Shown here piece by piece: positions 37,475 through 51,048 of a DNA stretch of 64,000 nt. Made by a program: the position numbers and the translations under genes. Numbering within the stretch: position 1 is the first letter of the stretch; every line of letters begins with the position of its first letter. Source of the DNA: Atherix ibis. Taxonomy: Eukaryota > Arthropoda > Insecta > Diptera > Athericidae. Where the stretch lies: NCBI GenBank assembly GCA_958298945.1, contig OY282605.1, positions 116,618,267-116,682,266 of the forward strand. Direction: 5' to 3'. A model generated the notes under the pieces. It was given only the letters and a program-made list of their open reading frames with translations. It did not search any database and was not told the origin of the DNA.

Positions 37475-37679
37475 TAAATACGCCCAACAAGCTAAAGGAA
37501 ACAATTTTGTAATTGTTGTAACAGCTATAATAGCGTCGGAAATTAAATGCCAAATTAGGATTACGAATAAACAAAATAACGCATAATCCCAATGCTGTTG
37601 TAAGAATATTAAATAAATTGGCTAACAGGTGATGGTGGCCGGCCGTTCGTTCCATCCACGCGGTTAATGGTATTTTCAA
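37475..37679 (-). other. Duplicated hydrophobic frame (copy A)
   Basis: A minus-strand frame contains 'WMERTAGHHHLLANLFNILT', then a hydrophobic stretch 'ALGLCVILFIRNPNLAFNF', then 'KIVSFSLLGVFTHSL'. The only in-frame ATG is the internal Met. The counterpart in copy B (47868-48073) stays open over the same ~67 codons. Beyond 'THSL' the two diverge in frame because one C is lost in B, and a C tract follows. I do not recognise it. It might be an exon or chance. Confidence 0.25.
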
Positions 37680-38290
37680 TTTGATGACCGATAAAATTGG
37701 CGGACAGTTTACGATGGATTTGTATGTGTGTGTGTGTGTATGTATATATAAATGACTGACTATACGAAGAAAATATTAAGTATTGATTTTGTTTAACAAT
37801 AATTAATAATTTTATCAGTAATTAATAAAAGAAAAATAAATGATAATAATTAAGAAAGCTGACTCTCTATGAATGAGAGAATAATGTCACAAACACACAA
37901 TATTAAATTCGTTATTTCTTATCTTCACAAAAACTTTATCATCTGCAAATGCACATAGCCCCCATACTATAATTATTTTGCGCAATTAAAATTTACGCTA
38001 TGAACTCGTGTACACATTAAAACTACCATATTTCCGTTCGGAAGTGGTAAAAGAAACAATATCAATTTTTGTTAACTTAAATTTAATCGCCTTTTGTTTT
38101 CGACAGGCACTTAATTATTTGATGGACGAAATTCTATTAACAAATCTCATAGCAAACATTTCGTTATATTGTATTATGGAAAATCCTTTCATGAAAATTT
38201 TATAAAAGGACTTTTATTTAGTGAATAACGAATTACTTGTGATAAAGATCGTTTTAATATTTAGCAAGAGACACAAACTCGTTTAATATA

Positions 38291-39209
38291 GGGTTTTTCA
38301 AAAAGAGTGATATGAAAAAAACACACTAATTGTTAAGGAAATTCAAATGTTTTTTATTTAATATGAAGTACAATCGATACAATTAAGTTCTGAATAAAAC
38401 GTCATTCAAATGGGTTCCACGACTTCTTTTGCAGGAACGAATTAGATGAACCCAATTTTCGAGCACTTTTTCCACTAAATCAAGTCGTATGTCATGAATA
38501 GCACATTCAATATTGACTTCTAAAGCTTGAAGAGAGTCTGGTTTATTGCATAAGACCAATAACTTCAAATAACCTCACAAGAAATAGTCTAATGGTGTTA
38601 AATCACAACTTCTTGGAGGCCATTCAATGTCACAATTTCTTGAAATAATCGAATCTCCAAACTTTTCTCACAATAATTCGGTTGTTGTACGTGCTATGTG
38701 GCACGTAGCCCCGTCTTGTTGGAACCAGATGTTGTCAAGATCAACTTCTTCCAATTTCGACCATAAAAAGTTGGCTATCATCGATCTATGCCGCTCTCTC
38801 CAGCGAAATGAAGCTGGTAACACTGTATTGACAGTAACAGTGTTACCAGCTTCATTTCGAAAGAAGTACGGACCGATTATTCCACCAGACCAAAAATCAC
38901 ACCAAACTGTCAATTTAAGTGACTGTAATGGGTGTTCATGAATAATTTGTGGATTTTCTTCGCACCAGAATCGACAGTTTTGTTTATTTACCGCACCACT
39001 CAGATGAAAGTGAGCGCACGAAAAGTTGCAATTGGAGAACGATAATTTTGATAATAAAATTGAATAATTTGTAAACGTTGTTCTTGCGTATATCTCTCCA
39101 TGATGAAATTGTAAGCATTACTGAATACAATGAAAAAATGACAGATCATAACATATTACAAATGGCCGAAACGTCACTTAGAAATCATATTACTCTTATT
39201 TGAAAACCG
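38291..39209 (-). mobile_element. rosa-type (DD41D) transposon with TIRs, decayed
   Basis: Left TIR gggtttttcaaaaagagtga; right end is the reverse complement of cggttttcaaataagagtaa. TA is duplicated at 38289-38290 and 39210-39211. The minus strand encodes the transposase with gaps: 'RFWCEENPQIIHEHPLQSL', 'LTVWCDFWSGGIIGPYFF', 'DNIWFQQDGATCH', a stop, 'EWPPRSCDLTPLDYF', and the C-terminus 'RSRGTHLNDVLFRT' (38383). The distance from the Asp of 'QQD' to that of 'PLD' is 41 residues, the rosa spacing. It interrupts copy A of the duplication at a TA still visible in copy B, so it arrived after the duplication. A 23-bp snap-back (38804-38859) is embedded. Confidence 0.9.
38804..38859. repeat. Perfect 23-bp inverted repeat, 10-nt loop
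   Basis: Arms 38804-38826 (cgaaatgaagctggtaacac...) and 38837-38859 (...gttaccagcttcatttcg) are exact reverse complements. It sits inside the transposase frame of the rosa element, where relatives have no such repeat. It therefore looks like a local foldback insertion. Confidence 0.9.
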
Positions 39210-39294
39210 TATATTTTGCAAGAAGTCTGAACCTCTCTCTAAGGTGATAGTTTTTCAGTTAAAAGTTTCGTGAAAATCTTCTTGCCAAAGTGGC

Positions 39295-40363
<1,069 letters not shown>

Positions 40364-40618
40364 CCTAAAATATGAACGAGTATTTTTTGTTACAAACATT
40401 CGTTATAAAATTTGAATGAAATTTGAGATTTTTATTAAAAAAACAACCGTTATTAATACCAAATATAATAATTTATTAATTTTAATCATATTTAATTTTT
40501 CACCGTCACTATTCCATTTATAATTTTCAAAACAAATAATTTAAAATAACACACCTCCAATATTCTTCATATTTTTAATTAAAATTTCAAATTTACCTTT
40601 ACTCAAACCATTAAAAAA

Positions 40619-41465
40619 TCCACGAACAATGACCATGGAGAATGCCTACTCTCCCATTGAAGAGAATGGTTTTCTCCAAAAGAAGTTTTTGAAATACTGC
40701 TCACTAACGAGATGTACTGGAAGATTCAATCAATGAATATGGAAAGAAATTATGCAGTGCGGAAAATCTAGAGATCGTCAAAGTAGACTTGTTATCCCCA
40801 GTATAGAAAAAATCTGTCCATCCATCTAATTATAATTTTTATAGTTGCTTGATTTTCGTTTAAATATTTTTTTCGAACTTATTCTAAATTTTATTTGTTT
40901 TGTTTTTATTTTTTCGATTATCTATATTTAAATCCTTGTGCGTTCACTCCTAATTTTGTCTTTTAAGTTCCCTCTTGCACACGATGTCTTCTAAGTTCCC
41001 TCTTTCCTGCTTGGTTTCTTGCTTACTGAGGGTTCTGGCTGCGGTGCTAGAATTGATGCCGCTCTATTTTCTTTTATTTTTTATTTTGTTTATTTGCTTT
41101 TATTTTTTTCATTTTCTTCATTTTTTTTATTTTCTAGTTTCTTATTGGTTTTCGTTAAAACCAGCAGCAAAACTAGCATTGTTCGTGCTAGTTTTGCTGC
41201 TGGTTTTAATAGAAACTTATTGTTTTGTCGCGTGATATTAACGAACAAATGGGCACATCTCCATGTACGTTTGTTTACTTACATTCTACCGGTTACTGCG
41301 CAAGGTTAAGAACAATATCCTAGTGCCAGCAGCTAAGAACAAGCAGCAAATCAAGCACAAAAACTAGTGTCATGTGCGGACGGCTTTAAGGACTTTAATA
41401 TATTAAAAATATCAAAAATAATCTTAGAAATTACCTAAAAAACCTTGAAGTATTAAAATATCGGT
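40619..41465. other. Region with a short repeated coding fragment and a hairpin
   Basis: Bases 40690-40810 repeat, in degraded form, the end of the frame at 41470-41761 ('EYGKKLCSAENLE', then a stop after 'SPV'). The intervening DNA is T-rich and carries the 24-bp hairpin 41155-41209. Hydrophobic frames at 40975-41309 read through T-rich sequence. Confidence 0.45.
41155..41209. repeat. Perfect 24-bp inverted repeat, 7-nt loop
   Basis: Arms 41155-41178 (ttaaaaccagcagcaaaact...) and 41186-41209 (...gttttgctgctggttttaa) are exact reverse complements around ttgttcg. It is too long and GC-containing to be chance in this AT-rich setting. It is not a recognised TIR pair. Confidence 0.9.
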
Positions 41466-41469
41466 ATTA

Positions 41470-41761
41470 GAAAATAGACAGGTTTGAAGGAGAGAGAGAA
41501 AGAAAGTTTTGGGAAATTTTTGAGGAATCCGTTAGTTTATCGGAAGCTGACAAATTAGAAAATGTGAGGATCCGTAAAAACCCAATTGTTCTTTCTAAAG
41601 GTGGAGGTAATACACATATAGGTGATCAAAAGAATACAAAGAAATATTTCAATGCTACTCCAAATGTACTGAAGATTCTCAATCAATCAATTGAATATGG
41701 AAAGAAATTATGCAGTGCGGAAAATCTTGAAGACCTTCTTTGTGGGGGATCTCCAGTATAG
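41470..41761 (+). other. Unclassified repeated frame (possible TE protein fragment)
   Basis: An open frame 'GERERKFWEIFEESVSLSEA', then 'NPIVLSKGGGNTHIGDQKNT', 'YFNATPNVLKILNQSIEYGK' and 'KLCSAENLEDLLCGGSPV' before TAG at 41759. A degraded copy of its last third lies upstream at about 40690-40810. Duplication and composition suggest a fragment of a mobile or duplicated gene. I do not recognise the family. Confidence 0.4.
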
Positions 41762-42669
41762 AGAAAATCTGTGTATCCAATCCTCTTAACGTATTACCAC
41801 GAAGGATATAGGCAGGGATGGGTTAAATATTTTTGTTTTTCAATATCATTAACTAACCTTAATATAGAAATACATTATTACATTCACACAGAAATTATAA
41901 AATAGTCAAAATCTATTCATTTTGGTATTATTTCTATGTAAGATCTCAAAAATAGGATGTCGAGGTCATCCCGTTACATCATTATGAATAATTTTTTGTA
42001 TATATTTATTAAAATTATATATTTAACCATATTAAAATTATTGCAGAAAGGAAATATAACTTTTTTACAATATATAACTGTCTCAGGATTAACTCTACAA
42101 ATAAATAAAAAGAAATAAAAATGAAGAGGAAATAAATAATATAAATAAATTCTTAAAAAAGTTTAATATAAAATCTTTAGTTTTTGACCAAAATATGGGA
42201 AATAGGGTGGGGGAGGGGGTGTGTTCAATAAACTGCTAAATAATTAAAGTCACAGAAATAAAAATGTAAGAAAATGCCGCATAATTTCGAAATATTTTTT
42301 TTTAATTTAAAGTCTTTTAATTAATTAATTAATTACTGAATTAAAATAAACCTTAAAAGTTAATATACAATATATTAATTTAATATATAGTAATTAATTA
42401 ATTTAACTGAAAAATTCGAATTTTTTAATTCTTCCCGTAACTCAAAATTCAGAGTTTGAAATTTTGTGGAATTATTCACAAAATTCAAATTGTAACTGTG
42501 ATATAGACAGACAGACATTTGAACTGTGCTACAGACAAACAGACAGGTGCAGCAAAATAATGCAGTTTAATGCACCTGTCGGTTACTTCCGCATGCAAGT
42601 ATTTCCTGCATACAAAAATGACGACGTTTTTTCAAAATCCGTAATTAAGGGTGTTTTTAAAAAAATAAA
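41762..42669. other. AT-rich stretch without recognised gene
   Basis: Includes a G-rich run (gggtgggggagggggtg, near 42206) and a duplicated 'cagacagacatttgaactgt / acagacaaacagacaggtg' patch near 42505-42550. Confidence 0.4.
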
Positions 42670-43045
42670 AAATACACATACGTGTAGCAGAAATAGTTTT
42701 ATAGCTTTGCATCCAAATGAAGGGGGGAGGGGGGGAGGGGAAGTTGTAACCAATTTAAGGAGTAAAAAAGAAAATTAGTTGGTAACTGACAACCAAATAA
42801 ACTTAACTACGACATAACTTTGAACCGTTTTCTACTTTGACAATTTCGTGAGGTTTGGAGTCAAGGAATTATTTATTCTTAAATAAAAAATACAAATGGT
42901 GTAGGAGAAATTGTTATATAGTTTTGTTTGCAAAGGGGAGAATGGGGGGCGGTTAATTGAGGAGTAAAAAAGAAAATTAGTTAAGTTTATTTGGTAACTA
43001 AAAACCAAATATACTTAACTACAACGTCATACGACTGGAATTTAG
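42670..43045 (+). repeat. Diverged tandem duplication (~215 bp) with G-rich tracts
   Basis: Unit 1 (42670-42830) and unit 2 (42885-43045) share 'aaatagttttatag / aaattgttatatag', a G-rich tract, 'ggagtaaaaaagaaaattag' and 'ttggtaact' ... 'aaccaaat' ... 'acttaactac'. The tract in unit 1 (42720-42740) has runs of 6, 7 and 4 G, enough to form a quadruplex. Confidence 0.65.
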
Positions 43046-44699
43046 ACAATTCAAATATAGATGGCAGTATGCAAAGAAGAAAATAAATATATATTATCTG
43101 CGTTAAAATTTTAGCCGGAGCGTAAACCAATTTATTGGTAATCGAGAGAGAGCTTTTTTACAAGCTGTATTCCATTGGGAAAGCTTTGCTTCTCAAAAAA
43201 GCTTAATCTACACCACTTCATACAGATTAGTACTTCGTTCGTGCAAATGCGCATACAATTTACGGTAGGGGGATTTTAGTTCTCAAAGTGAAAATAGATA
43301 GCTTAGTTGAAGTGTCATATTTTTGTTATGTTTACTTTAGTCGTGCAGCAAAAGCGAAAAGAAATGTAATCAAATATTGCTGCAGTATGTTTTTACACCG
43401 TCCAAGTCATGGAGGACATACTGCAGTTACGTTTCTAGTAAATACATGACTTGGACAGTTTTTAGCAAATACTGAAAGTGTACCGACCTTAGATTAAAGA
43501 ATACCTGGATAGGCCCTTACCGTATATGTATACGCAATTTTGTGTACTAATTATTTGCCAAGCGACGAGAAATGGCAAAAGCGGGATATTTTTTTGTAGA
43601 TTTTTTTATGTAGACATGACACCCACTGCCATCTAGTTGTCGTAATAGAAATTTATTGAATTGCAAAACAATAATTTATATTCATTTTAATTCACTTATT
43701 GGAAACAAAAATACAATTTAAACAGGCAACAATAGGCAATTTTTATTTTTTGTACAATCTTTTGATACGAAATAGAATTCTATTTGAGGTTTACTATTCA
43801 TTTCGTAAAAATCAATCAAATATGAAGCGCCTCAAATTTGTAGACTTTCGGAGAGTTTTAAAAAACGCCATTCTCCATGAGAGTGGTAACATACCGAAAT
43901 GCTTGCGTTCAACTTGTCATTTTTCAAGTTGTTATTTTGGCACTTATCGGAAAGTGAAAGTAAAAGTGTTTATTTTATATTTTTTGAAGTATTTACAAAA
44001 AGTAAGTATTTATCTACAATATATAGTTATATTGTTAATAAAACTTAATACGAAGTTTTTATTTCAGAAAATTAAGTAATTTACTAGAAATTGCTAGAAA
44101 TTCGCCGAAATGAGGAAGCCAGGAATTTCTTTCTTTCGGTAAGTTGAAATTTTCATTTTTACTACAGAAATTAACAAAAATTTAGTTTATAATGTGTTTA
44201 GATGATTTTGAATGATTTATTTTATCCAAAAAGTGGTTAAAAAGTGGAAAGTTCGGCATTCAATAAATGTAAACAAATGTGATATTGACAGTTCAATGTT
44301 TACCATAAAATAGTTCAGTGCCGGCGTATGTAAAGTGTGTGTAAGAAAATTTAAGGGAACGAATTTTTTTAATAGTGTAAGATATACTTTAATTTCTGTT
44401 AATTCATAATTGAAAAACTAAATGTAATGATCGTATTACTGTTAATACTTTAACATAAAAATTTATATTTACTAAGTTGCAGTGTGGTTTTATTTCAATA
44501 TAAACATAATATCATGTTCTCTGATTTAATTCATTTTGCATTTTTGAAATTGATTTAAATTTGTGCATATAATTGTTTTCATATAATCAAAATAAACTTG
44601 CAATTTATATTTTTCTATACTCTTCCACTTTATAAGTTTGTTTTAATTAATAATATATATAGTGAAATAAATAAAATGTTACAGAAAGCAGTGTCCATC

Positions 44700-45295
44700 G
44701 AATTTTATACCGCGTCGTAAAATGGTTTGTTGAAGTGAGTGCCAATTAAATAAAATTGCTAAAAGCATCCGAAAACAGATGCAATTTGCAGCTATGAAAG
44801 GTGTACTCGATGTTGTTGGGGCTATTGATGGTTCTCATATTAAAATCAATCCTTCTAAACGTACCCGATGTTGTTGGGGCTATTGATGGTTCATGCATAC
44901 TCGTACTGCAATAGGAAAAAATATTATAGTCTGCTTTTACAGAGAATTGTAAACGTCGAGAAAAAGTTTGTAGATGTGCACTGCACGACGCACATGGTGC
45001 AATACACGACGCACAGATTCTACGAAAATCGGCGTGTTACTGAGGATGACTCCATAATTATACTAGGAGGTGTGGCTACTTGGACACTCAGCGTACGATT
45101 CAAGCAGATATTTAGTTCCCCCGTTTAAGGGTTTTGGAAACTTAACTGAAAATGATTTCTATGACAGAATATTTAGATAATGAAGTCAACAACATACAGA
45201 ATTACGCAGAATCTGAAGGAATTGACATCAACAATCGTGAACGTGCGAGGCAGCAAATGTTTGAAAATATGGATAATAATGGATTGTTAAATTAA
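44700..45295 (+). pseudogene. PIF/Harbinger transposase (HARBI1-like) relic
   Basis: Broken plus-strand frames give 'GVLDVVGAIDGSHIKINPSK' near 44800 (Harbinger nucleases have 'VIGAIDGTHI', with the first catalytic Asp). Then 'VNVEKKFVDVHCTTHMVQYT' follows near 44950, 'FYENRRV' and 'IILGGVATW' near 45055. The second is the 'ILGDxAY' block with the Asp replaced by Gly. A 27-bp piece around 'ggggctattgatggtt' is present twice (about 44808 and 44866). It lies within copy 1 of the Harbinger-type insertion, bounded on its left by the terminus at 43489. Confidence 0.75.
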
Positions 45296-45593
45296 TTTAA
45301 ACTTGAATGATGTATTTGTGTATCTTTATATTTATTATAACACTCTCAATTATAAATAAATGCCTTTTTGGCTAACAAAAATAAAAATAATCAATTTAGC
45401 ACATATATCAAATATCTTGAACTTATTTAATATATTCAAAAGAGTAGAACGAGTTGCAGCCCTATCATTTTCTTGCTGATAATTGGACCTACTATATAAC
45501 GAGAGTAAAGCATTAATAAATGTTTTCATACAAAATATCAACTCCACTTCACGTTGACAAGCTGAATAAACTCAGTATTTTGAGGTTATATTC

Positions 45594-46765
45594 TTAGATT
45601 AAAGAATACCTGGATAGGCCCCTACCGTATATGTATACGCAATTTTGTGTAAGATTTTTGCGAAGGGGATATGACTGTCAAAATTTTTTTATGTAGACAT
45701 GAAACCCACTGCCATCTATGTGTCGTAATGGAAATTTATTTAATTGCAAAAGCATAATTTATATTTATTTTAATTCACTTATTAGAAACAAAAATACAAT
45801 TTAAATACAACAATAGGTAATTTTTATTTTTTGTACAATCTTTTGATACGAAATGGAATTCTATTTGAGGTTTATTATTTATTCCGTAAATATAAATCAA
45901 ATATAAAGCGCCTTAATTTTGTAGACTTTCGAAGAGTTTTAAAACTTTGACTCTTCATGAAAGTGGAGACTTGGGGGTTAGCTTTGTCATTTGTGAATCC
46001 GATGTTGACAGTTCAATGTTTACCATAAAATAGTACAGTGCCGGTGTATATAAAGTGTGTGTAAAAAAGTTTAAGGGACCGAATTTTTCTGTCTATTTTC
46101 CATTGCTGTTTTCATTGTGTTATAATAAATAAAGTTTATTCTTCGGTAAGCTTATTATTTAAATAAATTTGTTTTGCTTGCTCTATTATACCACATCATA
46201 ATGCATTTACTTAATAATATTTTTTTTATTTTTTAAAAATATTAGTTATTAAGTTTTTAAGTACATTAAATTTTTCATTTTGTAATTTAGTTTTAGAGCA
46301 TTTTCTTTAATATTGTATACGATTAACATCTTATTGTGCACATAATTGCTTTCATATAATCAAATAACTTAGAATTCATATTTTTATATACTCTTCCCCA
46401 CTTTAAAAATTATGTTTTAATAAATAATATACAGTGAAATAAAGAAAATGAAAATACATAATAAATAAATAAATATTTTAAAAAAAATAAAACTGTGTTT
46501 TATTGCATATTTACAAAACTAATTCCATCAAACAACAAAACACGCAATATTAAAAAATCTGCTTTTTACGCATAAATGATATCACATATGAAAATGGTTT
46601 AGAACGAACCGCTTCAATCGCATACTGAACTTTTAAATTGGCCCCCAATGATTTACGCCGTTTCTGTTGTATTGCATGTGTGTGCGTTCTATGAATGTAT
46701 TGCCAACAAAATTTGGACAGAATTTTAGTGTAGAGGCCTATCCAGTTCTTCTTTAATCTAAGGTT
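45594..46765. mobile_element. Harbinger-type element copy 2, internally deleted
   Basis: TIRs of about 28 bp (cttagattaaagaatacctg at left, inverse of ccttagattaaagaagaact at right). The host sequence ttatatt borders both sides. The first 350 bp match 43490-43890, and 46336-46445 matches 44566-44680; the nuclease part is missing. A minus-strand frame near the right end (46550-46807, with 'AIEAVRSKPFSYVISFMRKK') may be a trace of the second Harbinger protein but is not recognised with confidence. Confidence 0.7.
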
Positions 46766-47337
46766 ATATTTTACTTCTGTCTGAAAGCTTTGCGTTCCAT
46801 TGCTCAATTACTCGCAAGTACTCGCGAGTAGCAAAATAGGCCCAATGGAATACAGCTATTTATACAGAAAGAATTTGTTTTTAATTATATTTAAAAAATA
46901 AACCAAAATTGTAAGACGATGGTAGGTAGAAATATATTTTATTTGTTCAAGTTCATTTTTCTTGGAATCACACCATTGTTTCAGATCATGATCATTATTT
47001 CAAAAACAATAAACAAAACAACTCATTCCCAAATATATTTTGTTAGCTTTCAATTTTATATATACATAAGTATATTATATATAAACATATATGTACAAGC
47101 AATAAAATATTAAATTTATAATCAGATTATCATATATAAATATTTTTGAAAGGACGTAAAAAATGTGTGCAATAAATAAAAATAAATTACAATAAAAACA
47201 AAATCTTATATTAAATATAATTCATTAAATTCATATATATTAAAGATTACTTACTATTTGTATAAGTATAAAATGAATATATTAAATTTAAATAAATTAA
47301 TTATGAAAAAGAAAAAAAATCAATGAAGAAATAAATT

Positions 47338-47681
47338 CCTTTGGACCAATTTTTCTACTCCCGAGTAGTTCCGAGTAGATGGCCAAAGGAAGACAAAATT
47401 TAATGACAGCAGTAGAAATATAACCTCAAAATAGTCAGTAACAATACTGAGTTTACTCACACATAAACTATAAAAACTGAGTTTATTCACACATAACAAA
47501 ATATGACTCTTAAATATAACCAACGAACCCACTAAGCCGTCTATTTCAAGTTCGGGAACTAAAATCCCCCTATCATAAATAGTAGGCGCAACTCCTATTG
47601 CAAATGTACTCATTTGCTCGAGGTAGAGTAGATGGATGATGACAGCTAGCCCAACTCGGGAGTAGCAAAATTGGTCCAAAG
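47338..47681. mobile_element. MITE with ~28-bp TIRs
   Basis: The left end cctttggaccaatttttcta and the right end (inverse of cctttggaccaattttgcta) extend to ctcccgag. No protein is encoded. Homologous pieces, inverted relative to this copy, form the outer shell of the composite at 43164-46858. It is absent from the matching place in copy A (near 37265-37285), so it inserted after the duplication. Confidence 0.8.
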
Positions 47682-47867
47682 GAAGGACAGCTTGAAATAT
47701 TAGGTGTTATTTATCTGATTTTATTGAAATCGTAGACTGGGAGAAAATAGGCGAAAATAAAATTCGTTTGTCAAAGAATAAGAAACCATTTCTTCTGGAA
47801 TGTGCAAGTGGGGGTGTGGGGGGGGGGTTGTATTCTACGATACTGATTCGCGCTGTTCAAGGAATGA

Positions 47868-48073
47868 GTAAATACGCCCAATAAGCTAAAGGAAACAATT
47901 TTGTAATTGTTGTAACAGCTATAATAGCGTCGGAAATTAAATGTTAAATTAGGATTACGAATAAACAAAATAACGCATAGTCCCAATGCTGTTGTAAGAA
48001 TGTTAAATAAAATGGCTAACAGGTGATGGTGGCCGGCCGTTCGTTCCATCCACGCGGTTAATGGTATTTTCAA
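47868..48073 (-). other. Duplicated hydrophobic frame (copy B)
   Basis: Counterpart of 37475-37679 with six base differences over ~205 bp. Four are silent in the shared minus-strand frame, two change residues (Asn to Ile, Ala to Thr). No ATG start other than the internal Met. Identity unknown. Confidence 0.25.
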
Positions 48074-48575
48074 TTTGATGACCGATAAAATTGGCGGACA
48101 GTTTACGATGGATTTGTATGTGTGTGTGTGTGTATGTATATATAAATGACTGACTATACGAAGAAAATATTAAGTATTGATTTTGTTTAACAATAATTAA
48201 TAATTTTATCAGTAATTAATAATAGAAAAATAACTGATAATAATTAAGAAAGCTGACTCTCTATGAATGAAAGAATAATGTCACAAACACACAATATTAA
48301 ATTCGTTATTTCTTATCTTCACAAAAACTTTATCATCTGCAAATGCACATAGCCCCCATACTATAATTATTCTGCGTAATTAAAATTTTACGTTATGAAC
48401 TCTTGTACACATTAAAACTACCATATTTCCGTTCGGAAGGGTAAAAGAAACAATATCAATTTTTGTTAACTGACGACAGGCACTTAATTATTTGATGTAC
48501 TAAATTCTATTAACAAATCTTATAGCAAACATTTCGTTATATTGTATTATGGGGAAATCTTTTAATGACATTTTT

Positions 48576-48581
48576 TTTATT
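48576..48581 (-). terminator. Possible poly(A) signal of polyubiquitin copy B
   Basis: AATAAA on the minus strand, 79 bp beyond the stop codon at 48660. Position is acceptable, but the surroundings are AT-rich. Confidence 0.4.
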
Positions 48582-48659
48582 GTATTTTATCATAAAGTAA
48601 TTCTTAGAATTTTTTTTACATAAAACTATATATTTTGCAAAAAAATTTATCATTATATT

Positions 48660-50524
<1,865 letters not shown>

Positions 50525-50689
50525 CTGATTAGATAAGCTTGATAGGTTTATGAAAATATGTATTTTATTTAGGACAAAGAAGTTTACACAACTTAACAAC
50601 AAAATTTTCACTACTAGTTAATATATTTAAAACTCCCAAAAACTTCAAAATAATAACAACTATTTTATCGCGCAAATAAATGAATAAAG

Positions 50690-50717
50690 CACGAACTGCT
50701 ATAATTCCGTATTTATA
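50690..50717 (-). promoter_or_regulatory. Predicted core promoter of polyubiquitin copy B
   Basis: TATAAATA on the minus strand (50710-50717), with an initiator-like GCAGTTCG near 50695. No clear heat-shock element is seen just upstream, unlike the canonical gene. Confidence 0.4.
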
Positions 50718-50855
50718 AACTATAATATGCAAGTTCTCGTTCTAACATCGCCTACTTTGATACAGTGCCATCTACTGTATGATAGTAAACGAATTTGTTT
50801 TCTTGGTTATGAATAACAAAAGCTCTTCGAATTATGATATACAAATGAAATTCAT

Positions 50856-51048
50856 GTATACAGAAAGAATTTGTTTTTAATTATATTTAAAAAATAAACC
50901 AAAATTGTAAGACGATGGTAGAAATATATTTTATTTGTTCAAGTTCATTTCTGTTGGAATGACACCAGTGTTTCAGATCATGGTCATTATTTTGAAAACA
51001 ATAAAAAAAAACAACTCATTCTCAAATATATTTTGTTATTTTCACCTA
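50856..51048. repeat. Start of a further tandem unit (matches 46859-47050)
   Basis: 'tatacagaaagaatttgttt' through 'ctcaaatatattttgtta' repeats the left flank of copy B with a few differences (e.g. acaccagtg against acaccattg). It is cut at 51048 by the next transposon. Confidence 0.85.

Larger units (their letters stand above)
43164..46858. mobile_element. Composite: MITE-like element split by two Harbinger-type insertions
   Basis: The outer ends are agctgtattccattggg (43162 on) and its inverse ending caatggaatacagct (46858). Inside, parts of a MITE related to 47338-47681 are recognisable: 43260-43350 (aggggg-attttagttc), 45545-45593 (gaataaactcagtattttga, with the flanking aggttatatt) and 46766-46858. 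They are separated by two related insertions beginning cttagattaaagaatacctg: copy 1 from 43489, and copy 2 at 45594-46765, whose right end is the inverse of ccttagattaaagaagaact. Near 43380-43457 two short overlapping inverted repeats occur (ctgcagtatgt and gtccaagtcatg). Confidence 0.7.

Noticed and set aside
40975..41309. Hydrophobic frames resembling transmembrane segments
   Set aside because: Driven by a T-rich tract and the hairpin; two frames overlap and neither has a motif.
46550..46807. 86-codon minus-strand frame as a host gene
   Set aside because: It overlaps the right TIR of the Harbinger-type element and extends into the outer MITE; at best it is a transposon-protein trace.
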